Shown: positions 40,486-52,143 of the stretch, piece by piece | Numbering within the stretch: position 1 is the first letter of the stretch | How the letters are laid out: each line of letters begins with the position of its first letter | Origin: Larimichthys crocea | Lineage: Eukaryota > Chordata > Actinopteri > Sciaenidae | Direction: 5' to 3' | Length of the DNA stretch: 64,000 nucleotides | Assembly (NCBI RefSeq): GCF_000972845.2 | Contig: NC_040032.1 | Coordinates: forward strand, 15,155,358 to 15,219,357 | Translations under genes and position numbers: made by a program | The notes under the pieces: model-generated | Databases searched by the model: none | Told to the model about the DNA's origin: nothing | The model's input: only the letters and a program-made list of their open reading frames with translations

Positions 40486-43400
40486 CAGCGAGCCGCATGA
40501 CCAATCATTGGACCTCTCCGCGGACCTTTTCCCAGGAGAGCCCGCCCCCTCCTGGTCTAGCTATTTCTACTACTGTACCATTTTATGATGATAGTTTCCG
40601 TTGCCATGCTGGCCGTCTCCCAGACGTTGACATGGCAACGGGTGGCAACGAAGCATCATTTGATTATGGCAAGAAAATCCACGTTTTTCTTTTCTAATTT
40701 CTTTGCCTGTGGTTAAGTTTTTGCAGCATATGTATACCTATATCTATAACCCCCCCTTCATTCATATTTTTGAAAATTAAACGAATACTAGATTTTATTA
40801 ATCTCACGTATTTTCAGCAAACCTAATCAGGTGTTTGATTCTGTGGATGGAAGGAAGTCTCTTACGATGGATTAGTCTTGCGCTTATATTGTTTAGGCTT
40901 TGCTACGATTTTACATTTACTAAGATAAAAAAAGTCTTCTTTTCGTTTTTTGTTCTCCCTCCTTTTTTCTTTAACTTACTATCCAGACATGTATACCATG
41001 TAGCAAGGCAACTGCAGTTCTCAAAGGCTGTGTCGTCTCTATTCTGATTCCTCTCAAAAAAAAAAAAAGGAAAAACATGAAACGATTGACTGTTGAGATT
41101 GTTTTAGCCTTGTAAACTCTTGTAGTGTTGTAGTTGGAAATATATATATCGGGATCTGTATACTCCAAAGTATAGATAGTAGGATTGTGATGCCCTTTAT
41201 AAACCGGCCTTTTGCTGGTAGTGTTTATTGTTTTGAGCTCACAGTCGTGTGTGTGTGTTTCTGTGTGTGGATATAGATATTGGTCTGCCACAAAATGAAA
41301 ACCAGTACAGTAAATTAGAAAATTGGATTTATTTGTTAAAAAAAAAAAAAAAACTCCTCCTGAGTGTTTGTTCTGTGGTGGAACCTGTAAAAACCTTGAA
41401 CCGCGTTTAGTTTGGCTTGAACGTACAGCGATTTTGTTTCATTTGAACTTTTTTAAAGATTTGAGGTAAAATGTGGAGGAAGCCATTTTCGTCTGATGAT
41501 AATCATATCTATCGCAGGTGATTTGTTAATTATCTTTGTAAAAAAAAAAAAAAACGGGCCACGAGTCAGTCCCCGCATTGGAGAAGGGGGAGTAGACGTA
41601 TTACAGGTCCCTAAAAGAAGAAGAAAAACAAAAGAAGTGCATGTTTAATTCATTTAAATTAACCGTGTCTGTTGGTTTCTGAGTTTACTGGCAGGGAGTC
41701 ACTTGACAGGGACATGCTATAACTACTTAAAGCCATATTCTCTTTTTATTCCACACTTTGTAAGAGTCGCCTGCTGTTTGGCTTCAAGTGTTTGCATTCG
41801 GTAAAACCTCCTAATATATTTGGTCTCCAACCCTCCTGAATGCAAACCGACACCAGCCGGGCCTCGGGCTCAGGCTGCAACACTGAATACCAGCCAAACC
41901 CGGCGGTTTCAGTCATTCGTCAGATGTCTTGTATATTGCCCGTGTCGTCGTGGAAACGTTGTCTTGCCTTTTTCAGATTATAGCTAACCATTGTCCACTC
42001 GTCCACACTTAGTATGATGTATTAAAACCGTCATTTTGAATGAAGACACCACTTTAACGCACAAAGGAAGTGATCTAACTCATCATTTTTGTGTCATTTA
42101 GAAAGTGCATGTCTGAGCTGCAGCGATGCGGCGAGTCGATTTAGTTGTTGAAACCGCACTATACCGTTATTTTATTTTTTTCCTCCGGTAACTCTGCTGT
42201 TCAAGTGAGATCCCGGTTAAATCTGCGTGTCCACCACGGCACAGGAAGTGTTTTAGATCTGTGGTCTGTTTTGTCAGCTGTTAGGTTAGAGCAAACACAG
42301 TTGAATTTAGTTAGAGCAGAATCTCTGCATGGGGCCTGAGTGGCTTACAGTTAAGGTCTACAAGTAAATAAATAATAATAAAAAAAAAAGCCAGGGCTTT
42401 GTTAAGGACTTAAGAAGCCATCTCCCATCTAAATATAACTTGTTGTGAGTCATCCACACACACTAGGCTAGTTGGATCTTTTAATTTCCAGAATGTTTGA
42501 ACCGTTAAGGATCGCCGTCACGGCGTCGATCCGCGTTTGATTTTTGGGTTTTTAGTTTTTTGCTGACTGGAATTTTTTTGAGAGGTTCTTGTTACTCGAC
42601 CAACATCTTTCTTCGTAACAGCCTTTACTAACTGACAGGTTATTTTTCTTTATGCAAAATGTCAAGGGCTTTTGGCACTCCATCCACAGTAACCCGAAAT
42701 GACCCAGATTTAAGTTGTGTTGCCTTAAATGAATGATTTAATAAACGATGGACCAGTAGATGAAGCTCTGAGTGTTCCTCCCCGGTCCCATGGTTTCCCC
42801 CCTGTCCCGGCTCCCATCCTCACACCACAGTGTACGTAGGGAAAGGCCTCAGATGATGTATTCCTCACTTGAATGCTCTCACTAATACTTTCTTAGACAT
42901 ATGGGGGCTTCTGTATGCCTGCAGTCTCCTGTTTGCTCACGTCTCACCCAGCTGCTGGTCCTCGATCCTCGTCATTGTTTTTCAAAAGCCCCCTCACACA
43001 GACACGTTCTCTCTTCAGATAATGCCTGGCACTGTGGTGGTGTTACCGTTAATGTTCAAACCATGGGAAAACACTGTCATGCCTCTAGTAAAAATGTATG
43101 CATTTATGATAAATACACTACATCAGACGAGGAACAGTCAGGCGTTCGTTTCCTGGTCCATTTAATACAGCACAACCTGAATTTTTCTGCTGCAAAACCA
43201 AATTGACCATACTCTTTTACATATATGTCTTTGTATACACATGCAATGTATTTTGTTGCATGTATGTATGAGTATGAGACCTATGGTTTTATCCATGATA
43301 TGCTTGATCTATGGCTTAGACACTCTTATTAACCATTAAGAGATTTAAAAGACAAATATGGTGCTATCGGACCTCATATTGGGGTGGTCACAGCTCGTGA

Positions 43401-44739
43401 CTGGTCATGCGGACTCATTGATCATATCATACTTAAAAGATGCTACATGTAAGATTTGCTCTGTGGTGTATTGCTGTGAAGTGAGTCATGACGGCACATT
43501 TTTAAAAAATATACCGAAGGACGCGACCGTCACCGATTACAAACAGTAGCCCCGTGGAAAAAAAATCTGTGCTTTCATTTAAGCCCAATGTGGGTGATTT
43601 TATTTGGGATCAATTCCCTATGGGAAAAACAGACGGATATTCGTACACATTATAACGAAGAAGGAAGAGTCCCTGCAGCAAACCCGTCATATGGGGCTAT
43701 GGAATGTACTGTTAATGGTCGTTAATACACTTTAACAGCGATATGTTAAGAGAAAATCCTACATGTTACCTTTACTATCCTTGATATATGCAGATCTGTT
43801 CAACAGGTGTTTATTTTTTTGTTTCCTACCAGTGCAAGTCAACACCCCTGCAGGTTTGAAAGGACAAGAAGTCACACGTAGCCTCCTTCCTTCCTTCCTT
43901 CCTTCCCTCTTCTCTCCCCCCACCTCCTTCGATTACTCCCCCACACTGTGGCCCGACCTCATGGCCTAGTTTGTCAAGGTGTGATGCGTGTCGTTCGGTA
44001 GATGGTGGCAGTGGTTGTAGTATTAGTAGTGGTGGAAGTGTTCGTCATCGCCTCTCCTCCTGGAAGACTGGACGGCGCTGTATTTCCCGAACGCGTCGTC
44101 CGGTTTCCTTTTTTAGCTGCTGAATCGTTTGACCTCCGAAAAGACAAAAGTTGGGAGTCGTTGACTTGGAGAGTAGAGATAAAAAAAAGGTCCTGTTGTT
44201 GATGTTGAAGGTAAAGCGTCTCCTACAGCGGGGGGGCAACGCAGAGTTAATGTTTTACGTAGAGCACGCAGAAAATAGTCCTGCTATCTGTACTGATTTA
44301 ACTGTTTTAAAAAAGCATTGATACCTCATGGGATTTTATGGAACGACATTTGTAGTTTGTTGTAGCAGATCGTGTTTTGGTTCCATACCAGGGTTAGAGT
44401 TCAGCCTCGGCATTCCTTTGTGTGTGGTTCATACTCATATTTCGTGGAATGCTCAAGCTCGTGTTACCTTCGTATGTTTGACTGAACCAAAGATGCCAGC
44501 GGCCATGCCCAAATGCTGCTCTTCAAGTCCTGGCTTCCTGTCCTTCCAAAAGACACCCCTGCAATTTGACAAAATGTGTTTGTTTTTTTTTTAAATTTGT
44601 TTTTTGTGCGATTTCTCAACTGTCTAGACTTATTAAGCAACCCGATTTTTCAATGAATTTTCATTGAGTCTATCTATGAAGCCGTACGTGGCATCAAGGA
44701 TGGTTTAAAAATGGTTGCAAATTGTTGTTACTTGTTTTG

Positions 44740-44802
<63 letters not shown>

Positions 44803-45812
44803 GCTATAATTTACAAAAATGAAAATCCCATGGTGTGCCTCCTAGCTTTATGGGTTTATAAATGTTTTTTTCCCTAAAGACCAGCAGTTATACTTTGTAT
44901 AAAAGATGGATTTTTCCTTATTTTTTATGCCATTAAAGAAGAAAAAAGCCTGTTTTCTTTACTCTGGACCCAGTAGCTGCACTGGTTATACAATCGCACT
45001 GATAGATGAATAATAAAAAAAATAAAAGTTTAAAAAAAAGAAGAGAAAAAAAAAGGAAGAAATGAATCAATAATAATAATGATGATAATGACAAATGAAA
45101 TAAGAACTACAATAAACTTGTGTTTGAAACTTTTATTAAAAAAAACATTGAAAAAAATAACATAAAAAAAAAGAAAATGACTGTTTTTGTACATCAAAAT
45201 AAATTCTTTTCAAAAGAATATTTTGGATCTAGTTTGAAAATTATTTTAGTGGTTTTCTATGTTCTGAATTTTTGAGACACTGACTTCGAAGACGTGTCAC
45301 TGTACAAAATGACTTTTTTCTGTTGCAGTGGCCTGATGGGCTGGGAGGGTTGCCTGGTGTAACTCCTCATACCAACTTTTATTTCTTTTCCTTTTTTGAT
45401 TTTTGGATATGTTTTTATTTTTTTCTCTCTGCTTTAGTAACTTGAAAAATGTTGATGGAAAAATATGAACTGGGAACTTCAAATCCATCCCCCTTCCCCT
45501 ATCCCTTCCTTGTAGAGCTAGACCCCCTTCCTCCTTTCCTATTTGAATTGCTGTTAGTGTGACGCGACTTGAAATGGGCATTTATTATGATAGTATGACT
45601 CCAAAAGAGAAAAAAAAAACACAAAAACAAACACTAAAAAAAAAGAAATCAGAAAAAAAAATTGCAAAAGAAAAGTGTGGGGAGCATTGAAAGAATATAT
45701 ATAGATGGGTTATCTGAGTATGTAAGCAATGGCTGTGAAGATAATGTAGTTTTAAACATTGTTATTACCTTTTAAAATCATTTATTCAATAAAAAATACA
45801 AAATCAACTGAA
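40486..45812 (+). other. ammecr1: ammecr1 long 3' UTR (approximate)
   Basis: About 5.3 kb of AT-rich non-coding sequence follow the stop. It holds many T- and A-runs, an (ATT)n tract at 44740-44802 and no recognised repeat insertions. Several AATAAA signals are present, including one near 42739 and one at 45788-45793, the last before repeat-bearing intergenic DNA. A long 3' UTR is also known for mammalian AMMECR1. The end point is inferred. Confidence 0.55.
44740..44802 (+). repeat. (ATT)n microsatellite
   Basis: About 21 uninterrupted ATT units lie within the presumed ammecr1 3' UTR. Confidence 0.95.
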
Positions 45813-46254
45813 AAGAGAACATGTGTCATTCGATTTTCTTTCAGCACGAACATCCACAGTATTGTTTTTACATACAAAGGTAGCATTTAAAGTCTGTGTA
45901 AAAGAAATTCTGAGATTTCTTTTAAAATACATTAAATATGTTGGAAAATAGCCGCTGAAACACACGTGGAAAGACTGAACAATACGTTTCTGTTTTTCAC
46001 CAGTTTTCAGTCCAGGATTTTGTGGGCGGTCCTTAAAGGGCGGCTTGATGACACGCTGAGGCCACCCTGAGCAGTGGACACGCCCCCACAGTCCTGGAGC
46101 TGAGAATGAATTTTTACCTGATTTTGACACCTAATTTCATAAAACCTGTCAATATTTCTAATAATAAATTTGGCTGGGTGGTTAATAACACTTTCTTAGA
46201 ACACATACATGTATTTATTCTTACCTTACACAGACTTTAAGTGCTACTCCCACT

Positions 46255-46445
46255 ATGTAAGAAAGAGCGCCTCCACAGGTCCTTTATTCCTGTCAGACTC
46301 TTTAACACCAACATGACTTTTTTCTATGTATTTCAAGTAATTTGTGTATACAAGCTGCTGTGACAAGTGAATTTCCCCGCTGTGGGATCATTAAAGCTGC
46401 TGTGACAAGTGAATTTCCCCGCTGTGGGATCATTAAAGTCTATAT
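46255..46445 (+). mobile_element. LINE 3' end with a perfect 42-bp tandem duplication
   Basis: A LINE C-terminal/3' segment ('ccacaggtcctttattcctg', 'cagactctttaacacc') leads to the tail 'gctgctgtgacaagtgaatt...ggatcattaaa'. That 42-bp tail unit is present twice, exactly, at 46354-46395 and 46396-46437. Confidence 0.8.
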
Positions 46446-47400
46446 TATCTTGTTTATAGTCAAGAAAAAGCCTTTTAAAGGCCCCTGATTATATTTTTTT
46501 GGTCAGTTTCACATCTCACTTTGTTGATTAATGCTCGTATTTTGTGTCAGCATTTTGTAGCAGGTTGATCCTCCACACTGATCAGAAGATTACAGTAGAC
46601 ACTTTTTTCTCTAAAGCAACTTAGAACAAAGGGAAACAATCTAGGTACAGTGCGACAAGGACATATTAGTGCAGCAATAAGTGTTACTCACCAGTGTTGT
46701 AGTCAAGACCAAGATTTTTAGGGGTCAATACCTTTAAGTTCACAATACTGAACAGTGAACAGTCTTTTAAAAAGTGCTACATAAATGCAGCATTTGTTTT
46801 ACTGCTGTAATAGAATACACCACACTGCTGATGTCCAAACCAGATGTCATGTCGACCCTTTAAATATGATAAAGTTCATTCATATCACATGATCTTCATC
46901 AGCACAGGGTGTCATAAAAAGGCTAAATAATATTATATCGCTGCTGTCACATGAAGGGCCAGGACCTAAGAGCTCCCTTGTATGCCACAGATGTTTAAAA
47001 GTATGTTTTATAGCTTGATTTTTAGGCTACGTATTCAAAGCCACCTATAAGATACTGCAGCCACAGTCACGGCACGTGTCCTGCACGCTCTACTGCTAGT
47101 CCAAACATCCTAAAAGTGTGTGACGGCTGAAGGGACTTTATATAATTGTGCGAAGAAGAAAAAAAAAGGTACATCAGTGCACAGCAGGACTGGAACAACT
47201 TCATTATATTTAAAGGGTCAACTCAGAAACTGTCTCAATTATCCCTGTTGGTATCTAGACATGCGAATGGTTTGTTGTTTATTTGTGACACACGGTTTTG
47301 AGAAACTTTTCAGTTTTCCACAAATCCAATTGAACATTGTCCTGTTCTATGATTTGACTCCCTCTCTCTTGCCCCTACTAAAGAAACTAAAGAGTCATGA

Positions 47401-47468
47401 TCAGACCAGCCGACAGGGGATTCAAACCAGTAACCACCTTGCTGTGAGGCGAGAGCACGCCGCCCTAC
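47401..47468 (-). mobile_element. tRNA-derived SINE fragment
   Basis: The minus strand reads 'ctctcgcctcacagcaaggt' then 'ggttactggtttgaatcccc', with a B-box-like GGTTTGAATCC. This is the head of a SINE type common in teleosts. Only a short piece remains. Confidence 0.5.
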
Positions 47469-48057
47469 ATTTATCCAGTTTTAATGTTTTTGTAACAGAT
47501 TCCAGTCATTAGCAGCAGCAGACTGGAATGACCACAGACCAAAGCGTGTGTTGGTTTTAGGCGCTTTTACTCTGATGTGAGACGAAGGCCGTGTATTGTA
47601 CTTGGCCACCAATACTGGTCGACTTAAACAGTGTGGTGAGCTGCTGTTATTCTGATCAGTCTGTATGTTTTAGTCACGCTGGTGATTAATGACAATATCG
47701 CTCTGATCGCGCCCTGGTCCAGACTGAAATATCTCCACAACTACTTGATGGATTGCCATGAAATGTAGTACAAACATTCATGATCAGGGTGAATTTTACC
47801 GATTTCATCTAGCACTGTCATCAGGTTAAAGTCTAAACATGCCCAATACTTTTGCTTATTATAAAATGCCTGCAGAACTACTGACATTAGCATTTACACT
47901 CAGTTACCAGTGCACTAGTTACGCCTTGTTGAACCTAATGCAACAGTCCTGCATTAATCCCTCTGTTAATGAAGGTTATAAGGATTTAATTGATTCACAT
48001 GTTCACCAAGTATTACATACTGACTAGTAACAGTACAAAACATGAATGTTTTATCCA

Positions 48058-48925
48058 TGATGTCACCCACAGGTTTCCGAAGTACGGAAGCCCTAAAAGG
48101 CCATACATACATTTCCTCCGTTTTCCCGTGATAACGAGATAATTAATTTGAGACCTCGAGAAAACAAAACGATAGTCTAGTGTACTAAATCAAGTGCGCC
48201 CGTATTAGAGAATGTATGGCAAATGCATGTAGTCCATGATATTGGTTATACGGACAATAGGTTTGCTCCTATTACACCACTGTAAAATCCCTTTTATCCA
48301 TAATTTCTGACAAAGGTTTGTACACTTGATCCCAGGACCATCCTGACTGTTCACTCACTCAGTATAAAGCATATTTACTGTATCATTTTTGAGCAATTCA
48401 GCCTTAAAGTTCATTATTTTGAATGGAAAAGGGCATAAAGTCTCTTTGATCCATAATTTCTGACAAAGGTTGATAAACTTTGGCTAATCCTCACTCCAGT
48501 CCTGAGATCAAGTGTACAAACCTTTGTCAGAAATTATGGATCAAAGGGATTTTACAGTGGCGTAATAGGTTTGCTCGCTCCGTATCATGGACTACATGCA
48601 TTTGCCATACATTCTGTAATATGGGCGCACTTGATTTAATGCACTAGACTATCATTTTGTTTTCTAATTAATTATCTTGTTATCACGGGAAAACGGAGGA
48701 AAATTATCTCGTTATCACAGGAAAACGGATGGAATAAAATGTATGTATGTATGGCCTTTTAAGGCTTCCGTACTAAAGAGCTGTTACCAGACTGTAAACA
48801 TGTTTATTCCTGCTGTAAAGTTGGACATTTTAACATGGCCGGCCTCAAGTGGACGTTTGAGAAACTACAGTATTTGACACTCCTGAATAAGCTTCACTTC
48901 ACAGCCAAGGAGATCACCGCCTGGT
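48058..48925 (-). mobile_element. MITE-family copy C, interrupted by a foldback element
   Basis: The left part 'gatgtcacccacaggtttcc' (about 48058-48080) and the right part from 'agagctgttaccagactgta' through 'ggcctcaagtggacgtttga' to 'aagcttcacttcacagcc' (48777-48906) belong to the family of copies A, B and D, in minus orientation. The element at 48081-48774 splits it. Confidence 0.55.
48081..48774. mobile_element. 694-bp foldback DNA element, arms about 265 bp
   Basis: The ends AGTACGGAAGCC and GGCTTCCGTACT mirror each other. Reverse-complement similarity continues inward through 'ggccatacatacat', 'cgttttcccgtgataacgag', 'gtgcgcccgtatta' and 'gcaaatgcatgtagtccatg' to 'ttctgacaaaggtttgtaca' (about 48310-48330), whose mirror is at about 48513-48531. 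The loop is about 150 nt and carries a third, direct copy of the 'tccataatttctgacaaagg' word at 48451-48470. No open frame of note. Confidence 0.8.
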
Positions 48926-50775
48926 ACTGACAGGTGTCACCTCTTTGCGATTTTGAAGGGGGGGATTTATTGCAGGACTTGTTGCCACTAGTTTAGCAAC
49001 TGAGTACAGCTCATAGCACACAGAGACACTTGCATGGCTTGTTTTTAGTATTTTAAAATGTATGAAATGACACAACAGATGTTGTCAGTGCTAAATAGAC
49101 CATTTATAGTAAGAACCACTGATAGAAATGGGCACAGGCCAGCGGTTGTTTTTGTGTACTATTGGGTCCCTTCAAATACGACCACACACGTCTTGTGTGG
49201 AGCTGTGTCCTGAAATAAGAAAGATCCTCTCTGCCAATTCCTCCACAGAAAACCGCTCAGCACCAAGTCAGGAGTAGTCCTGGCAGGTGTATCTGAAAAT
49301 ACCTTGCTGCTTGTTATATGATATTCAGGGCTAAGTGCTTGAAAATAGTCGAATGGTTTCAGTCTGCCGCGTGTGTGTAACCACACATGAACCCAGCTTT
49401 GCCCTGTTTGGATCAAATCCAACCAGCTTTTTTACTTTCCTGCCTCCGGGCTTCCATCTGTCTGAATAAATGATACGTGATGAGTGAATCGATTTGAAAC
49501 CGGTGTTGTAAAAGCATTTCCATTCAATTCACTTTATTTCACCAGGGATTTATATTGTCTCAGGTGCCATTCGTGTTTGAAAATGTGTCCATTACCCGCC
49601 TGGCGCCTATCATATGAAATGGATGCCATCATACCCAACATTTTCTACATTGACTGTGCCGCATGTGAATCTACAAGCACTTGAAGAGAAGAGCAGCATA
49701 TTTTAACATATTTCTCCTCGCCATCCGCAGTCACCTTCGGGCCTCTTTACAGCCACAGTGGCGGGAATTAGATCGACCTCCTCTCTTGACTTGTCTGTAA
49801 TGATGAAGAGCTACAGGCCTGTGAAAACTCTCTGCAGCTCACTTCAGTCGATGCGCTGCACTTAAAGCTTTTCACCCTGTCTGGCCTTACAGAGAGCAGT
49901 GAATCCAAACATGCAGCGTAAAAAGCTTTTTTTTTATGAGTCACAGGCAGAAAACTTGGCTCCGGCGGTAGTTTTTGTGGTGTGCTGAAGAAGGCGTTTG
50001 TATTTATAGTTCGACACTTTGAGAAGTTTCGCTTATTTGCTTTCTTGCCGAGAGCTAAATGAGGAGATTAATGCCGCTCTCGTGCCTGTCTGTTAACTAT
50101 GCAGATGAAGCAAGCAGCTGGTTAGCTTAGCATAAAGACTGGAAATAATTCGCTTGGCTCTGTGTGAAGGTAACAGAATCTGCCTACAAACACCTGTCGA
50201 GCTCACAAATGAACATGCAAAGAAATCAGACTCCTTTTTTATTCCCCCAAGTAGGTTTTCACATACTAGGTTTTTTTTCTTGGTGTCTTCGTGCAAAACA
50301 GTTATTAAAACTATGAGGAATATAAAAAAAGATGTAAAAACAGCAGTTCACTGCACCTACCAAAGAAAGTCCTGCACATAAACCTTCTCAAAACCGTAAA
50401 TTTAGCTGTTTCCAGTCTCTTAAAAACTAAGCCAAGCTGCTGATTCCAGTTTCTTATTGAACACACAGACATGAGAGTAGTATCATTCTTCTTTCCTTGG
50501 CAAAAAAAAAGCCAACATATGGATTAAATCAATGAGATATAAACTGGTAATTTGTAAGAGGTGCCTGGTTCTTGAACTGTTCCACTCAGGATTCTTAATA
50601 GGAATAAACCTCCTACGTAAAAATGTCTGCGGTTTAACGGGGTCGGCCTACGCTGCTGGATTTGTCTGTCAAAATAGTGGAAGGGACGAATATTTTCTCA
50701 AGTGGTGCACGGTGTAAACAGTGATCTAGAAAGAAAAACTATTAAATATGCACACTTGGGTCAACTGAAATCACT
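48926..50775. other. Tail-to-tail intergenic sequence
   Basis: No supported gene. It separates the ammecr1 and tmem164 3' ends together with the repeat-bearing stretch before it. Confidence 0.4.
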
Positions 50776-52143
50776 TTTATTGTCAATACAGCACATACAC
50801 TCAAACCCATAGAAATACAAAAGTTTCTTATCCCTTCTTTACAGTGAAGTACAGTATATGCTACAGTAATACACACATCCCTCACACTTGAAATGATACA
50901 TACCATGACTGACATATTCCCCAATATCAATTCTTGTTAATACTTCCTTTGATTGGGTAGTCATTGAATGACCCAAAGTGACTTCATGCAGATCATCTTG
51001 ATGCCTTTGTTTTCCCCCCATACAAAAACCCAGACTGTGACTCGTTACAGTTATAGCAGTGGAGTGAGTTTTCAGAGACGCCTTGTCAGATAACTTGAAG
51101 CAAAATCTACTCAAGTGTCATGATGCATGATTCCAGCCCAGATATACAGAATTTGTCAAGATCTACTCTGTCTTGGCAAACGTCACATTCATCCAATCGA
51201 TGCATTTTAAAGTCATCAAACGTGGTCCAATATCATCAGACAAAAAAAAAAACACGACCTCCGCGACAAGAGGTAAAAAAACATCCCAGTGTAGATCCAC
51301 AGATGCTCGTTCATCACGTAAAAACCTCCTTACGTCCCCCTGATTATCGCAACTGGAATGATCTGAAGGGGCTGGGGACAGAAATGCAAAAAGAAAACAG
51401 AGGCCACATACACTTAATGTTTTTTTTTTTTTCATAATAGATGTGTGTGGTTAAGTAGAAACAGACGCCATAAATAAGTTCTCAGTCGTAACGCTACGAG
51501 GCTGTCATACATGTCAAACAAACAAAAAAAAAAATCTTCCAAGACTACAAAACAAGCGATAACTTTTTCCAACAGCTCAGCCTCAATCCTTTTTTTTTCT
51601 TTTTCCCAAAAAACGCACGTGAGACATATAAAATGGCAGCTTTTACCCGCTAACATACGATCTAACAAAACTATCACATGATGAACTGAAAGTGTAACAG
51701 CTGCGGATCAGTAGTGACGTTGTTGGCCGATTATCTGTCCTTAAAACTTTACCAAAAAAAAAAAAAAGGGAGCTCGAGAAACCTCAGACAAATTCACTGA
51801 AGATGTTTTTTTGTAGTTTTTTTGGAGATTGTATTCCTGAAAAAAAAGGTTAAATCTGTCCGACTCCACGCTGCTCAACTACGAGCCTTAAAAAAAAGAA
51901 AAAAAAAGCCTATTATATTGTTTGTGCATGCAAGTATGTATGCAAGCCAACTACGACACTAAAAGAATGACACATTGATTCACTGGCCCTGAAATGCTCG
52001 CTTGTTTCAGTAAAACAGATGTTAAGTCCTAAAAGATGCATTAAAATTATCTTTAAAAAAAAAACAAAACATGATGAGGGCAGGCATTTTTTTTTTTGGA
52101 TGAAAAGGTTCGGCCCTCTTCGGTTCAGATGTGCGGGGAAGGT
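50776..52143 (-). other. tmem164: tmem164 3' UTR (approximate)
   Basis: AT-rich sequence with several A/T runs follows the stop. AATAAA on the minus strand at 50776-50781 is a plausible polyadenylation signal. The end is inferred. Confidence 0.5.

Noticed and set aside
44002..44202. Val-rich frame in the ammecr1 3' UTR.
   Set aside because: Low-complexity GTG/GTA codons within a presumed 3' UTR; no support for coding.
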